A DNA stretch of 5,242 nt from Candidatus Uhrbacteria bacterium (GTDB lineage Bacteria > Patescibacteriota > Patescibacteriia > UBA9934 > GWF2-40-263), in assembly GCA_903831335.1 (NCBI GenBank), contig CAIKXH010000076.1, positions 1 through 5,242 on the forward strand, written 5' to 3'. Below, in pieces: positions 1-5,232 of the stretch. Position numbers and translations under genes: made by a program. Within the stretch, counting starts at the first letter, position 1. Every line of letters begins with the position of its first letter. A model generated the notes under the pieces. It worked only from the letters and a program-made list of their open reading frames with translations, did no database searches and was not told the DNA's origin.

Positions 1-1
1 C

Positions 2-379
2 TTACCAGTTCTTCAAGTTTTGAAGCGGACATATCTGTTTTGGTTTGAATGTTACGAGAAACTTCCAAAAACAACAAAGTATTCCCTTGGTCAGCGCGTC
101 GATACATTGTTTGTCGAAACAATTGAAATGATTTTCACGGCTGCATTTTTGAAACCAGAAGAGAAACTCCCGTACGTAAAAGTTGCGATTCGCAAATGCG
201 ACGCGATCAAGTTTTTCTTGTTGATCATTTTTGAAACAAACGTAATGGAACAGAATAGATACGTCGCACTATCCGAACCTCTTGCTGAAGTTGGAAAAAT
301 GCTTGGTGGTTGGCATGGACAGTTGACCAAGTCTCCGCAAAAACAAAACTCTCCCAGCAATACTGTGGGAGAGAAATGA
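2..379 (+). CDS. avd: DGR accessory variability determinant (Avd), four-helix-bundle protein, 5' end cut off
   Basis: The frame is open to the left edge, giving 125 visible residues, and ends with TGA at 377-379. The visible start reads LPVLQVLKRTYLFWFECYEK, which matches the beginning of helix 1 in Avd-like proteins, so the true start is probably only a few codons outside. A TTG at 20 is an unlikely start. Family landmarks seen: YSLGQRVD (helix 1-2 junction), KLPYVKVAIRKCDAIKFFL (helix 3) and YVALSEPLAEVGKMLGGW (helix 4). In the Bordetella phage DGR, Avd forms a positively charged pentameric barrel that binds the reverse transcriptase and template RNA and is needed for mutagenic homing; that role is inferred here by family. 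The adjacent template repeat supports it. The last ~16 residues (after GQL) are low-complexity and are encoded by the hairpin that terminates the opposite-strand TR transcript. A generic four-helix protein of the 23S rRNA intervening-sequence family is the alternative, made unlikely by the TR/VR pair. Confidence 0.88.
   Translation, partial: LPVLQVLKRTYLFWFECYEKLPKTTKYSLGQRVDTLFVETIEMIFTAAFLKPEEKLPYVKVAIRKCDAIKFFLLIIFETNVMEQNRYVALSEPLAEVGKMLGGWHGQLTKSPQKQNSPSNTVGEK
339..373 (-). terminator. Rho-independent terminator of the TR transcript, inside the avd 3' end
   Basis: On the - strand, 373-349 forms a perfect 8-bp stem (CTCTCCCA / TGGGAGAG) with a 9-base loop. It is followed at once by TTTTGTTTTT (348-339). 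It starts about 20 bases after the end of the template repeat, so it would define the 3' end of a TR RNA transcribed leftward. On the + strand the same hairpin has no U-tract, so it would not terminate avd. Confidence 0.8.
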
Positions 380-393
380 AGAGAGTTGCGAGA

Positions 394-512
394 ATCGCAG
401 ACGGGTTCTGGTCATTCCAGTCATTGTCGAGATAGTTGTAGTTCCAGTTCCACGCACCGTCGTTCCAGTACAAGTACCGAACGTACAGGTCGTCATTCGA
501 GTTGCGATAAAC
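394..512 (-). repeat. DGR template repeat (TR)
   Basis: This is a near-copy of 883-1001, the 3' end of the target gene, in the same orientation. Read on the - strand it is rich in AAC/AAT codons: its virtual translation has N or D at most of the positions that differ in the target (YRNSNDDLYVRYLYWNDGAW, then NWNYNYLDNDWNDQNPSA). Over 403-512 there are 17 mismatches to the VR. Of these, 14 fall on the 31 adenines (coding sense) and only 3 on the 79 other bases. Substitutions of the adenines are 11 to G, 2 to C and 1 to T. Homology begins sharply at 512 (GTTTATCGC). It frays at the 3' side, where two adjacent non-A differences (401-402) fit the usual IMH*/IMH distinction. There is no start codon or N-terminal domain, so a plain gene duplicate is unlikely. 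Confidence 0.92.
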
Positions 513-740
513 ATACGAAGCACCGTCCATGCCACCACCCTTCGAATACTCTCAGGGTTGAATCGAATTTGGCATCTTTAATGCCCTAGTGCTTCATACC
601 AAGTATCTTCATTTTTGGTGAAGGTTCTGCGCACGCGACGCTGTCTGAAAACTTTCATCCCAAACACTCTGCACGTACGGATACCAGTTTCGGTGGCCAA
701 CGATTTTATGCGTTGACTGATTCACCTACTTCCAAAAACA

Positions 741-749
741 ATTCTATCA
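741..749 (-). promoter_or_regulatory. Candidate extended -10 for the TR RNA
   Basis: On the - strand this reads TGA-TAGAAT, one mismatch from an extended -10 (TGnTATAAT). It lies just downstream of the target-gene terminator and about 230 bases 5' of the TR. No acceptable -35 is present 16-18 bases upstream, so it would depend on the TG extension. Predicted start of transcription is near 734. The support is weak. Confidence 0.3.
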
Positions 750-751
750 TG

Positions 752-803
752 AAAACAAAAAGGCGCCGTAACAAATGTTGACTTTCAACATAAGTTACGA
801 CGC
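752..803 (-). terminator. Rho-independent terminator of the DGR target gene
   Basis: On the - strand, 803-763 forms a 19-position stem with a 3-base loop: GCGTCGTAAC then TTATGTTGA, pairing with its near-complement. There is one G-U pair and one 2x2 T-T mismatch. It is followed by CTTTTTGTTTT (762-752). It lies 54 bases after the target stop codon. The stem is unusually long for a terminator. A second role as a DNA cruciform is possible, but it is about 80 bases from the VR end, further than the DGR hairpins known to me. Confidence 0.85.
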
Positions 804-842
804 AGTTAGTACAAAGGTCTAAGGAACAAAGTGCCGGAGACA

Positions 843-877
843 CAAGTGACAGAAGCCCTAGGGCTGAGGGACACTTG
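843..877. repeat. Inverted repeat / potential cruciform at the 3' edge of VR
   Basis: There is an outer inverted repeat CAAGTG (843-848) / CACTTG (872-877) and an inner perfect 12-base palindrome AGCCCTAGGGCT (854-865), separated by unpaired 5-6 base spacers. The structure spans the target gene stop codon and begins where TR-VR homology ends. In the Bordetella phage and Legionella-type DGRs a hairpin or cruciform just downstream of the IMH raises homing efficiency. The equivalent function here is inferred from position only, and the loop and stem sizes differ from the described examples. Confidence 0.5.
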
Positions 878-1472
878 CGGACACCGCAGCGGGGCTCTGG
901 TCATGCCAATCATTGTCGAGCCAGCTGTAGTCCCAGTACCACGCACCGCCGTGCCAGTACAAGTACCGAACGTACAGGCCGCCACCCGGGCCGCGATAAA
1001 CCGTACCCCAGAAGTAGATGTAGCGGGTGTTACCCTTTTCATCGACCTTCCAGTCTTCGGGGATCAGCTCGGGATGGAGGAGGAGGTAGTCGAGAACGCA
1101 AGCATTCAAGACAGGAACCTTGTTCTTCTCCAGTTCCTTGCGGAGCTTGTTGCCTTCAATGACCTTCCCGTCGATTTGATTCGCCGAGAAGTGGAATTGG
1201 ATCTTGGTGAGATCGAGTTCGAGCTTGCCGTCGCCGACATGCTTTTCAATCGTCCACTTGTCCTTCTTCCACGACTCAGGCATGCAATCGCCCGCGAGGT
1301 CAACGACGTGCTTCACGATCTGCACGATGCCCATGCCGCGCAGGATCGGAAGGATCTTTGCGGCCATATCGCCCGTACACAACTTCGTGATGTCCGCAGG
1401 ATCGTATCCCGCACGACGAAAGGCCATTTTGAGATCACTGGCCGTACCAACATCGAGCATGAGGTCGCTCAT
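858..1472 (-). CDS. DGR target protein with C-terminal variable region (function unknown)
   Basis: 204 residues, starting at ATG 1472 with a good Shine-Dalgarno (AAGGA at 1485-1481, 8 bases upstream) and ending in TAG. No signal peptide or membrane segment is seen. Residues 1-~150 are a conserved-looking region (MAFRRAGYDPADITKL, WTIEKH, then GKVIEGNKLRKEL, VLNACVLDYLLLHPELIPEDWK and YIYFWGTVYR). I recall it as an uncharacterised family in Patescibacteria, but I cannot name a domain. Residues 158-197 are the variable repeat: aromatic-rich (LYVRYLYW, WYWDYSWLDNDW), with 13 residues altered relative to the TR (12 of them through adenine substitutions). Variable residues sit between invariant Trp/Tyr/Leu scaffold residues, as expected of a ligand-binding surface on a fixed fold. 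Binding partner and location are unknown; a cytoplasmic protein is suggested by the lack of an export signal. The gene appears richer in G+C than neighbouring secA by eye. It has its own promoter and terminator. Confidence 0.9.
   Translation of the reverse strand: MSDLMLDVGTASDLKMAFRRAGYDPADITKLCTGDMAAKILPILRGMGIVQIVKHVVDLAGDCMPESWKKDKWTIEKHVGDGKLELDLTKIQFHFSANQIDGKVIEGNKLRKELEKNKVPVLNACVLDYLLLHPELIPEDWKVDEKGNTRYIYFWGTVYRGPGGGLYVRYLYWHGGAWYWDYSWLDNDWHDQSPAAVSASVPQP
883..1001 (-). repeat. DGR variable repeat (VR)
   Basis: This is the 3' end of the target gene, colinear and gapless with the template repeat at a constant offset of 489 bases. It encodes residues 158-197. In the core (892-1001) every adenine-linked change is in codon position 1 or 2 and alters the amino acid: N to G (twice), H (twice), Y, D and S (twice); D to G (three times); and Y to W jointly with a third-base T-to-G change. 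The three non-adenine differences are at 909 (silent, GAC/GAT), 921 (that third base) and 989 (TCG to CCG). The 3' GC-rich segment (CCCGCTGCG, 897-889 region) is the likely initiation-of-homing site. Confidence 0.92.
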
Positions 1473-1620
1473 GGTTGTCTTCCTTATTGCGACGGCGTTC
1501 CTTTGAACAGTGTCGCGTCAACGCCAGCGGGCTTCTGAAACACTTGTTCAGATTTACCATGGCCAGAAATCGCTCTTTTCAGGGCAACTTGTGGCCAAAG
1601 TCAATCCGTATTGATATCCA

Positions 1621-1649
1621 AATATACCATAAAATAGCGGTTTTGTCAA
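1621..1649 (-). promoter_or_regulatory. Promoter of the DGR target gene
   Basis: On the - strand: -35 TTGACA (1649-1644, full consensus), a 17-base spacer, then -10 TATATT (1626-1621) preceded by TGG, i.e. an extended -10. Predicted transcription start is near 1614, leaving a leader of about 140 bases. It is the best promoter in the window and suggests strong expression of the target independent of the rest of the DGR. Confidence 0.85.
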
Positions 1650-1722
1650 CCGTCGGCAGAGAGGATCTTAGGAAAAATGAGGTATTTCGCCCTTCACACA
1701 AGCAGAAACCATGCGGTCAGGG

Positions 1723-1757
1723 AAAAACATAAAGGCGACCTCAAGGTTGAGATCGCC
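1723..1757 (-). terminator. Rho-independent terminator after secA
   Basis: On the - strand, 1757-1734 pairs as GGCGATCTCAA / TTGAGGTCGCC with one G-U pair. It is followed by TTTATGTTTTT (1733-1723). It lies 72 bases past the secA TAA and upstream of the target-gene promoter, so it insulates the DGR target from secA transcription. Confidence 0.85.
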
Positions 1758-1829
1758 CTCTCTATTATCTAATCAAATCCGTCCTTGTGTAACCTAGGAA
1801 CGTATTGATTTTATTGATTCATTGGTCTT

Positions 1830-2261
1830 TTATTCACCTCCAATAAGATGACACTTCTTATATTTCTTTCCGCTTCCACACGAACACGGATCATTTCTGC
1901 CAACTTTTTCATCTGTAGACTTTTCCGCAACAGAGGAGTGTTCAGAACTTGTTGTCTGTGCACCCATCAGTTTTACACCCGCGCGACTCAGGAGCGAATC
2001 ATTTAATTGCGCCTGAACCTTCATATCCACTGCATGATGTGCGAATTTGAAGAAGGAGAATGTAACGTCTTGGTTGATGGCTGCGAGAAGTTCTTGAAAC
2101 ATGTCATATCCTTCGCGCTTGTACTCAATGAGCGGATCACGCTGACCGTATCCACGAAGTCCGATTCCTGTTCTCAAAGAGGTCATCGCAGATAAGTGTT
2201 CAATCCAGAGCATGTCTATACTTCTGATCAACGTCGCGCGCTCAATGTGATAAATATCCAT
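1830..2261 (-). CDS. C-terminal SecA fragment after the TAG (possible separate chain)
   Basis: If the TAG at 2270-2268 is a real stop, the remainder could be made by reinitiation at ATG 2261, six bases past the stop and in the same frame: 143 residues. It would carry the two-helix finger region with its IDMLWIEHL segment, the LRTGIGLRGYGQRDPLIEYKREGY part of the helical scaffold/wing, and the C-terminal linker with the CSCGSGKKYKKCH zinc-binding tail used for SecB or ribosome contact in other bacteria. No Shine-Dalgarno is seen before this ATG (the context is TTTTAGAATAAA), so efficient independent translation is doubtful. Confidence 0.4.
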   Translation of the reverse strand: MDIYHIERATLIRSIDMLWIEHLSAMTSLRTGIGLRGYGQRDPLIEYKREGYDMFQELLAAINQDVTFSFFKFAHHAVDMKVQAQLNDSLLSRAGVKLMGAQTTSSEHSSVAEKSTDEKVGRNDPCSCGSGKKYKKCHLIGGE

Positions 2262-2482
2262 TTTATTCTAAAACAAATCATGGAGTTTGGAATATTCTTC
2301 ACGGATAAAGAACATGATTGTTTCAATAATCTTTGTTCTTCCTTCTACGACATTATGCTTATCAAACATTGTCTCTGTCGCGAGTTCTTGAAGTTTTGCT
2401 TTGTGATCTGGTGAAAGAGCAACGATTGTATTCACTGTTTCAATAATCTCTTTCATGTTCCAGTCGCCGGATTCCTTGTGGG

Positions 2483-2510
2483 GAGATCCTTCACTTCGTT
2501 CAGGATGACG
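2483..2510 (-). repeat. Dispersed HPERSEG-type repeat inside secA
   Basis: These 28 bases on the - strand encode RHPERSEGS in frame within secA (codons ~700-709). They match the left arm of the palindrome at 5113-5140 at 23 of 28 positions. The reading (cgtcatcctgaacgaag..., ending in ggatctc) is a repeat type I recall as scattered through many bacterial genomes, usually intergenic. Here it lies in a variable part of SecA between [10 protein letters not shown] and GDWNMKEI, adding roughly 15 residues. Confidence 0.75.
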
Positions 2511-4614
2511 CACGGTCTCGCCTGTATGAAACAAAACAACTTGTTCTACTTCACCTTCGATAATATCGAGAACACGATCCTTAAGCGTCTCAGGTTCTTG
2601 TTCAAATGCTTTCAATACCTCAAGACGACGAGCGTAAATCACTTCACGATGCTTGTTCAAAACATCATCGTATTCAAGCAAGTGTTTGCGAATATCAAAG
2701 TTGTGACCCTCAACACGAATCTGAGCTTTTTCAATCGAACTTGTGACAAAACCATTTTCAATTGGCATGTCATCTGGGATACCAAGCTTGTCCATCATTC
2801 CCTTTGCGCGATCTGAACCGAAGATACGCATCAGATCATCTTCCATGGAGATATAAAACTGAGTAGTTCCGGGATCTCCTTGGCGACCAGAACGTCCACG
2901 AAGCTGGTTATCGATACGACGAGATTCGTGGCGCTCTGTTCCAAGAACATGTAATCCATTCAGATTTCGAATTTCATTTTCTTCTTCTTTTGTACTTGGG
3001 TTTCCTCCGAGCTTGATGTCCACACCACGCCCAGCCATGTTCGTTGCAACAGTCACTGCCCCTTTTCTTCCGGCCTGCGCAATGATTTCTCCCTCACGTG
3101 CGTGGTTTTTCGCATTCAAAATCTCATGCTTTACTCCAGAGCGGGTCAGTAATTCAGAAAGAAGTTCATTTTTTTCAACAGAAGCTGTTCCGACCAAAAC
3201 AGGTTGTCCTTTTGCCTGAAGTTCTTTCACTTCTGCAATCACCGCATTGAACTTTCCAAGTTCAGACTTAAACACGCGGTCAGGCAAGTCTTTTCTTGCA
3301 ACCGGAAGGTTAGTTGGAATTTCTGTGACTTCTAATTTGTATATTTTCGAAAACTCCTCAGCCTCTGTTGCAGCCGTACCCGTCATTCCAGACAATCTTG
3401 AATACATGCGGAAATAATTCTGGAACGTAATGGTTGCAAGCGTCTGACTTTCATTTTGAATTTGTACACCTTCTTTTGCCTCAATGGCTTGGTGAATACC
3501 TTCTGAAAATCTGCGTCCTTGCATGAGGCGGCCTGTAAATTCATCTACAATAAGCACTTCCCCGTTTTGCACAACGTAGTTCACGTCTTTTTGATAGTTT
3601 GCGCGCGCTCTGAGTGCAGAGTCTGCGAAACGCTGATACATACCAGCATTTGCTGCGTACAAGTTTTCAATTCCAAGTGCTTTTTCAATTTTTTCAACAC
3701 CCGCATCTGTAAAAGCGGCTGTGCGAAGTTTTTCATCTACATTGTAATCTTCATTTACGATAAGAGTCTCCATGATGCGTGCAAGACTCACGTATAGCTG
3801 ATTTGATTTTTCTGCAGGCGCAGAAATAATAAGTGGAGTACGAGCTTCATCAATCAAAATAGAGTCGACTTCATCAACGATCGCGAAATGTAATCCGCGC
3901 ATGACCGTATCTTGAATGGTTGGCGCCATGTTATCGCGCAGATAATCGAACCCGTACTGGTTGTTTGTTCCGTACGTAATATCTGCCGCATAGGATTCTC
4001 TGCGATGCACTGGACGCAAAAAATCTTCACGCACGTGAAATGATCCGGTTGTATCGATTTGTTCTTCTCCTTCTTTTTCTTCTGTTGAACCTACAGGGTG
4101 TTTAAATCCTGGATCAAACAGCAACCCGCTTTCATGTTGAATGACACCAACAGAAAGTCCAAGGAAATGAAAAATCTGTCCCATCCAAACAGCGTCACGG
4201 CGAGCAAGATAATCGTTTACGGTCACAAGGTGACACCCTTTTCCTTCCAGCGCACTTGCATAAAGAGCAAGCGTGGATGTAAGCGTCTTTCCTTCACCGG
4301 TACGCATTTCTGCGATCATGCCGCGATAAAGAACGAGTCCACCCATTAACTGAACATCAAAGTGACGCTGACCGAGTGTGCGCTTTGACGCTTCGCGAAC
4401 AACAGCGAACGCTTCATACAAAAGACTGTCTACGCTTCTGCCCTCTGCAATCATTTCACGAAACTCAACTGTTTTGTGTTTCAAAGCCTCATCAGACAGC
4501 ATGCTGATTTCACCCTCAAGTTTATTGATTTGTTCAACTTCTCTGCGAAGATCTGCAATAACCTTCTTATTTGGATCTCCAAAAAGGATGTTCAGGAATT
4601 TTGACATAGATAGG

Positions 4615-4631
4615 CCTTCGACGAGCTCAGG
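4615..4631 (-). repeat. SPELVEG-type repeat at the secA ribosome binding site
   Basis: On the - strand this reads CCTGAGCTCGTCGAAGG. It is a short dispersed repeat of the kind that translates as SPELVEG when read through, as it does in the frame upstream of the secA start (from ATG 4640). Its 3' end, GAAGG (4619-4615), lies 7 bases before ATG 4607 and is the only Shine-Dalgarno candidate for secA. Confidence 0.65.
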
Positions 4632-4669
4632 CGATAACATTATGACCGATAGTGTGCTGGTTTTCGCTC

Positions 4670-4699
4670 AAAAAATCAAGAGCGGGATTTTCATCCCGC
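4670..4699 (-). terminator. Rho-independent terminator between hpf and secA
   Basis: On the - strand, 4699-4682 forms a perfect 7-bp stem (GCGGGAT / ATCCCGC) closed by a GAAA tetraloop. It is followed by TCTTGATTTTTT (4681-4670). It lies 59 bases after the hpf stop and 63 bases before the secA start. It should separate hpf from secA, at least partly. No convincing secA promoter lies between it and the gene, so partial read-through or attenuation is possible. Confidence 0.75.
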
Positions 4700-4721
4700 C
4701 CACAGGCGATTATCAAAAGCC

Positions 4722-4730
4722 TTTATAGCA
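4722..4730 (-). promoter_or_regulatory. Candidate extended -10 for secA
   Basis: On the - strand this reads TGC-TATAAA, a good extended -10 in the hpf-secA gap. The -35 position (AAGGCT) is poor. A transcript from here (start near 4715) would carry the 4682-4699 hairpin in its leader, which would make that hairpin an attenuator of secA instead of only an hpf terminator. This is tentative. Confidence 0.3.
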
Positions 4731-4758
4731 TTTATCGCCCTTACAGCCTTTCCCCCCC

Positions 4759-5103
4759 CTATTCCTTTCCAGGTCTTGGGCCACGATTTTGATCAATATT
4801 TTTTTCTTTATAATCCACCAACTGTCTTTTGAGATCATCACGCACTTCATCAATCACTGCATACAAATCTTCCCCTTCTGCTTTTGCGCTCAATGTTGTT
4901 CCGGGAGCATCAAGGTGAAATTCTACAAAAAAGAATGGTCCGCTTGTATGGTGCTGGGAAGTTTTTCCAAGCTCTGCGCGTAATTCTGCCGTAGACTCAA
5001 AGCTTGATGTTAATTTCTCTAAAACAGCAACGCGTTCTTCTACGTAATTCTTAATAGCGTCTGTCAGGTCCATGTTAGTGCCGAGTATGGATGAGATGAA
5101 CAT
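4759..5103 (-). CDS. hpf: Ribosome hibernation promoting factor (HPF/RaiA family)
   Basis: 114 residues from ATG 5103. The protein binds the 30S decoding region when growth slows, blocking tRNA and mRNA and favouring inactive ribosomes. Seen: the N-terminal strand and helix GTNMDLTDAIKNYVEERVAVLEKL, the central strands with PFFFVEFHLDAPG, and the diagnostic second helix with AEGEDLYAVIDEVRDDLKRQLVDYKEK. The length fits the short form of the family, without the C-terminal dimerisation domain of long HPF. ATG 5103 is chosen because MFISSILGTNMDL aligns with the usual N-terminus. The alternative ATG 5118 adds MTQKF and lies within a dispersed repeat. The Shine-Dalgarno is weak for both (AGAAG 3 bases before 5103). 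The stop TAG runs into a G-tract (C8 at 4752-4759 on the + strand). hpf next to secA is a common bacterial arrangement. Confidence 0.9.
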   Translation of the reverse strand: MFISSILGTNMDLTDAIKNYVEERVAVLEKLTSSFESTAELRAELGKTSQHHTSGPFFFVEFHLDAPGTTLSAKAEGEDLYAVIDEVRDDLKRQLVDYKEKNIDQNRGPRPGKE

Positions 5104-5111
5104 AAACTTCT

Positions 5112-5178
5112 GCGTCATTCTGAGCGCAGCGAAGAATCTCCCTTACGCTCGGAGATCCCTCCTGCGTCGGGATGACGC
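5112..5178. repeat. Imperfect palindromic dispersed repeat in the hpf leader
   Basis: Two arms of about 28-30 bases face each other around an 8-9 base centre. The outer ends pair perfectly (GCGTCAT 5112-5118 with ATGACGC 5172-5178), as do the inner ends (ATCTCC 5136-5141 with GGAGAT 5151-5156); the middle pairs partly. The left arm is 23/28 identical to the repeat inside secA. The element lies between the hpf promoter and start codon, so it would form a hairpin in the hpf 5' leader. Confidence 0.75.
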
Positions 5179-5223
5179 GGGAAAAATAATTAGAAACCTA
5201 CGTACTGAACTTCCTCTTGTAAA

Positions 5224-5232
5224 ATTATACCA
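5224..5232 (-). promoter_or_regulatory. Extended -10 promoter element of hpf
   Basis: On the - strand this reads TGG-TATAAT, a perfect extended -10. Transcription would start near 5217, giving a leader of about 110 bases that contains the palindromic repeat. The -35 box would fall beyond the window edge (past 5242), so it cannot be judged. Confidence 0.75.

Larger units (their letters stand above)
339..734 (-). ncRNA. Probable TR-containing RNA of the DGR (5' end approximate)
   Basis: Inferred transcription unit that carries the template repeat leftward. The 3' end is set by the terminator at 339-373. The 5' end is a guess from an extended -10-like element (TGATAGAAT, 741-749), the only promoter-like motif I found between the target-gene terminator and the TR. 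The stretch 5' of the TR contains no convincing gene and has a small hairpin at 571-585 (GGCAT / ATGCC in + sense). In known DGRs the TR RNA and its flanks are the substrate on which the RT-Avd complex primes and copies cDNA with errors at adenines. The RNA is opposite in orientation to avd, so avd read-through would be antisense to it. Confidence 0.5.
513..857. other. Gene-free stretch between TR and the target gene
   Basis: 345 bases with no supportable protein gene. Read leftward from the target stop it holds the distal arm of the VR-flanking inverted repeat (843-853), the target-gene terminator (763-803), the extended -10-like element (741-749), an inverted repeat around 699-715 (CAACG / CGTTG), a small hairpin (571-585), and the non-homologous sequence just 5' of the TR (513-540). 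The only - strand reading frame of note is a 26-codon ATG frame at 578-658, judged too short to call. Confidence 0.6.
1473..1829. other. Intergenic region upstream of the target gene
   Basis: No gene is supported in these 357 bases. They hold the secA terminator (1723-1757), the target-gene promoter (1621-1649) and a predicted untranslated leader of about 140 bases (1473-1614). The leader contains two copies of the palindrome TGGCCA (1560-1565 and 1592-1597), which could pair across a 26-base loop. I do not recognise a riboswitch. The stretch 1758-1829 between the secA stop and its terminator has no evident feature. Confidence 0.6.
1830..4607 (-). pseudogene. secA: Preprotein translocase ATPase SecA, interrupted by an in-frame TAG
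   Basis: SecA couples ATP hydrolysis to export of unfolded preproteins through SecYEG. The frame from ATG 4607 to TAA 1830 is 926 codons, normal SecA length, but codon 780 is TAG (2270-2268). Before it: [15 protein letters not shown] start, Walker A MRTGEGKT (101-108), DEVD box (245-248), [15 protein letters not shown] (213-227), preprotein cross-linking region, NBD2 with [13 protein letters not shown] and [10 protein letters not shown] (~575). After it, in the same frame: IERATLIRSIDMLWIEHL (two-helix finger region), GLRGYGQRDPLIEYKREGY, and the zinc motif C908, C910, C919, H920. The start at 4607 is preferred over ATG 4640 because MSKFLN is the usual N-terminus and GAAGG lies 7 bases upstream. 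Codons ~699-714 carry an inserted repeat-encoded peptide (RHPERSEGS). SecA is essential, so sequence error, read-through or a two-chain protein should be considered before calling a dead gene. Confidence 0.85.

Noticed and set aside
225..530. A 101-codon - strand reading frame resembling the C-terminus of the target protein
   Set aside because: Only the part matching 394-512 resembles the target, its differences are adenine-specific, and the remainder is antisense to avd. It is the template repeat, not a gene or truncated paralogue.
578..658. A 26-codon - strand frame (MKVFRQRRVRRTFTKNEDTW...) ending in TAA
   Set aside because: The composition is somewhat protein-like, but it is short, lacks a clear Shine-Dalgarno and lies in the region predicted to be the TR RNA leader. 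Comparison with relatives would decide.
831..1538. A 235-codon + strand reading frame opposite the target gene
   Set aside because: It mirrors the target gene. The - strand has a promoter, Shine-Dalgarno, terminator and the coding-sense adenine pattern; the + strand product shows no recognisable features.
1435..1560. A 41-codon - strand upstream frame overlapping the target start
   Set aside because: It starts at an ATG without a Shine-Dalgarno and the peptide has no recognisable character; the target has its own good ribosome binding site.
1475..1732. An 85-codon + strand frame in the target-gene upstream region
   Set aside because: It covers the target-gene promoter, leader and part of the secA terminator on the other strand, and has no family resemblance.
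2268..2270. Genome-wide reassignment of TAG to an amino acid
   Set aside because: Two other genes in the window (hpf and the DGR target) end in TAG at their expected lengths, and TAG reassignment is not something I know in the likely lineage.
4752..4759. Run of eight C as a possible frameshift site in hpf
   Set aside because: The run lies at and beyond the hpf stop codon, so length variation would not alter the protein.
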